In this document: positions 43,511 through 43,795 of the stretch, one piece after another
Layout: the number at the start of each line of letters is the position of its first letter
How positions within the stretch are numbered: position 1 is the first letter of the stretch
From: an uncultured Oscillospiraceae bacterium
GTDB lineage: Bacteria > Bacillota > Clostridia > Oscillospirales > Acutalibacteraceae
Direction: 5' to 3'
Assembly (NCBI GenBank): GCA_949295415.1
Contig: CASFLA010000068.1
Location: 1 to 43,795, forward strand
DNA: 43,795 bases
Made by a program: the position numbers and the translations under genes
Notes under the pieces: generated by a model
Seen by the model: the letters and a program-made list of their open reading frames with translations, nothing else
What the model was told of the DNA's origin: nothing
Database searches by the model: none

Positions 43511-43541
43511 AAGACACAAACATTTAACAATCAGAGAAACG

Positions 43542-43585
43542 AAAAAAGGGGCAGACTCTGCGAAAAAAATCGCAAAATCTGCCCC
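43542..43585 (-). terminator. Second terminator facing left
   Basis: Stem GGGGCAGA/TCTGCCCC (43548-43555 with 43578-43585) with an inner GCGA/CGC pairing, followed by six T on the minus strand. Confidence 0.65.
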
Positions 43586-43638
43586 TAAAAGCCCAGGTAT
43601 TTAGTTCAAGTCCTCCCCACAGGTCGTTTTTGGGAAAT

Positions 43639-43769
43639 GATATCTTTTGAATTCCACCTTGAAAAATGGCACGAAAAAACCCAGAAACCGTTGTGGTTTC
43701 TGGGTTTTCCGAACCGATATCTTTTTCGGTTCGCAATGTTGGCAAGTTGCACCGATTTAGATATCTTTT
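43639..43769. repeat. Three exact copies of GATATCTTTT at the right edge
   Basis: Copies at 43639-43648, 43716-43725 and 43760-43769, same orientation. Between the first two lies a hairpin ACCCAGAAACC/GGTTTCTGGGT (43679-43705); the second copy starts inside GAACCGA/TCGGTTC (43711-43732). The stretch 43374-43795 has no credible gene; a 73-codon frame through the hairpins is not protein-like. Confidence 0.55.
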
Positions 43770-43795
43770 GTGATTTGTACAATCTTGTAGGTTCC

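Noticed and set aside
43606..43630. tRNA gene
   Set aside because: Only a TTCAAGTC-like T-loop is present; no matching stem before it and no D or anticodon arm.
43524..43745. 73-codon minus-strand frame with PETTTVSGFF
   Set aside because: It runs straight through two hairpins; the Phe/Arg-rich end comes from T runs and the terminator stem. Not protein-like.

Overview
The window looks like a chromosome segment of an anaerobic gut Clostridia, most likely Oscillospiraceae/Ruminococcaceae. This is inferred from gene content, moderate-to-low GC by eye, strong GGAGG-type ribosome binding sites and TGA used as stop. No rRNA, complete tRNA, CRISPR array or transposase is visible. Three reading frames are broken by what look like single missing bases, so some sequence error is likely.

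Left part (1-11.3 kb, almost all minus strand): a PqqD-like protein and an OPT oligopeptide transporter; then pflB-pflA-pepD, preceded by a clear ZTP (pfl-motif) riboswitch with its own terminator; then a flavodiiron protein fused to flavin reductase and rubredoxin, followed by two unknown small proteins (one frameshifted), a YjbQ-like protein and a HAD hydrolase.

Uronate locus (11.3-20.6 kb): a GH2 glycosidase and a GPH sugar symporter on the minus strand diverge from an AraC regulator followed by uxaC-uxuA-uxuB-eda. Together these would import a glycoside, release glucuronate and take it to KDG. The KDG kinase is not in the window and Eda is short at its C terminus.

Middle (20.7-32.2 kb): a bile-salt-hydrolase-like enzyme, an SPFH protein, a zinc-ribbon membrane protein, a 396-bp inverted-repeat element packed with hairpins, a uracil permease, an EamA exporter, an AraC regulator divergent from a Gfo/Idh/MocA-like protein, a CDF metal exporter, and a DUF2975/XRE/DUF4153 operon whose promoter carries three CGATAA boxes.

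Candidate new pathway (32.3-40.7 kb): an AraC regulator diverges from a tight six-gene run: MBL hydrolase, SDR dehydrogenase, fumarate-reductase-type flavoprotein, IlvD/Edd-family dehydratase, DUF1116 protein and aldose-epimerase-like protein. Two members have changes at normally conserved active-site positions, and DUF1116 stands without its usual FdrA partner. The set reads as oxidation, lactone opening and dehydration of a sugar or cyclitol, but I cannot match it to a known pathway. This is the most interesting part of the window.

Right end (40.8-43.8 kb): short unknown genes, a YitT membrane protein, a metallophosphoesterase remnant, stacked hairpins and a repeated decamer. It resembles the edge of an acquired or decayed mobile region, though no integrase lies inside the window.
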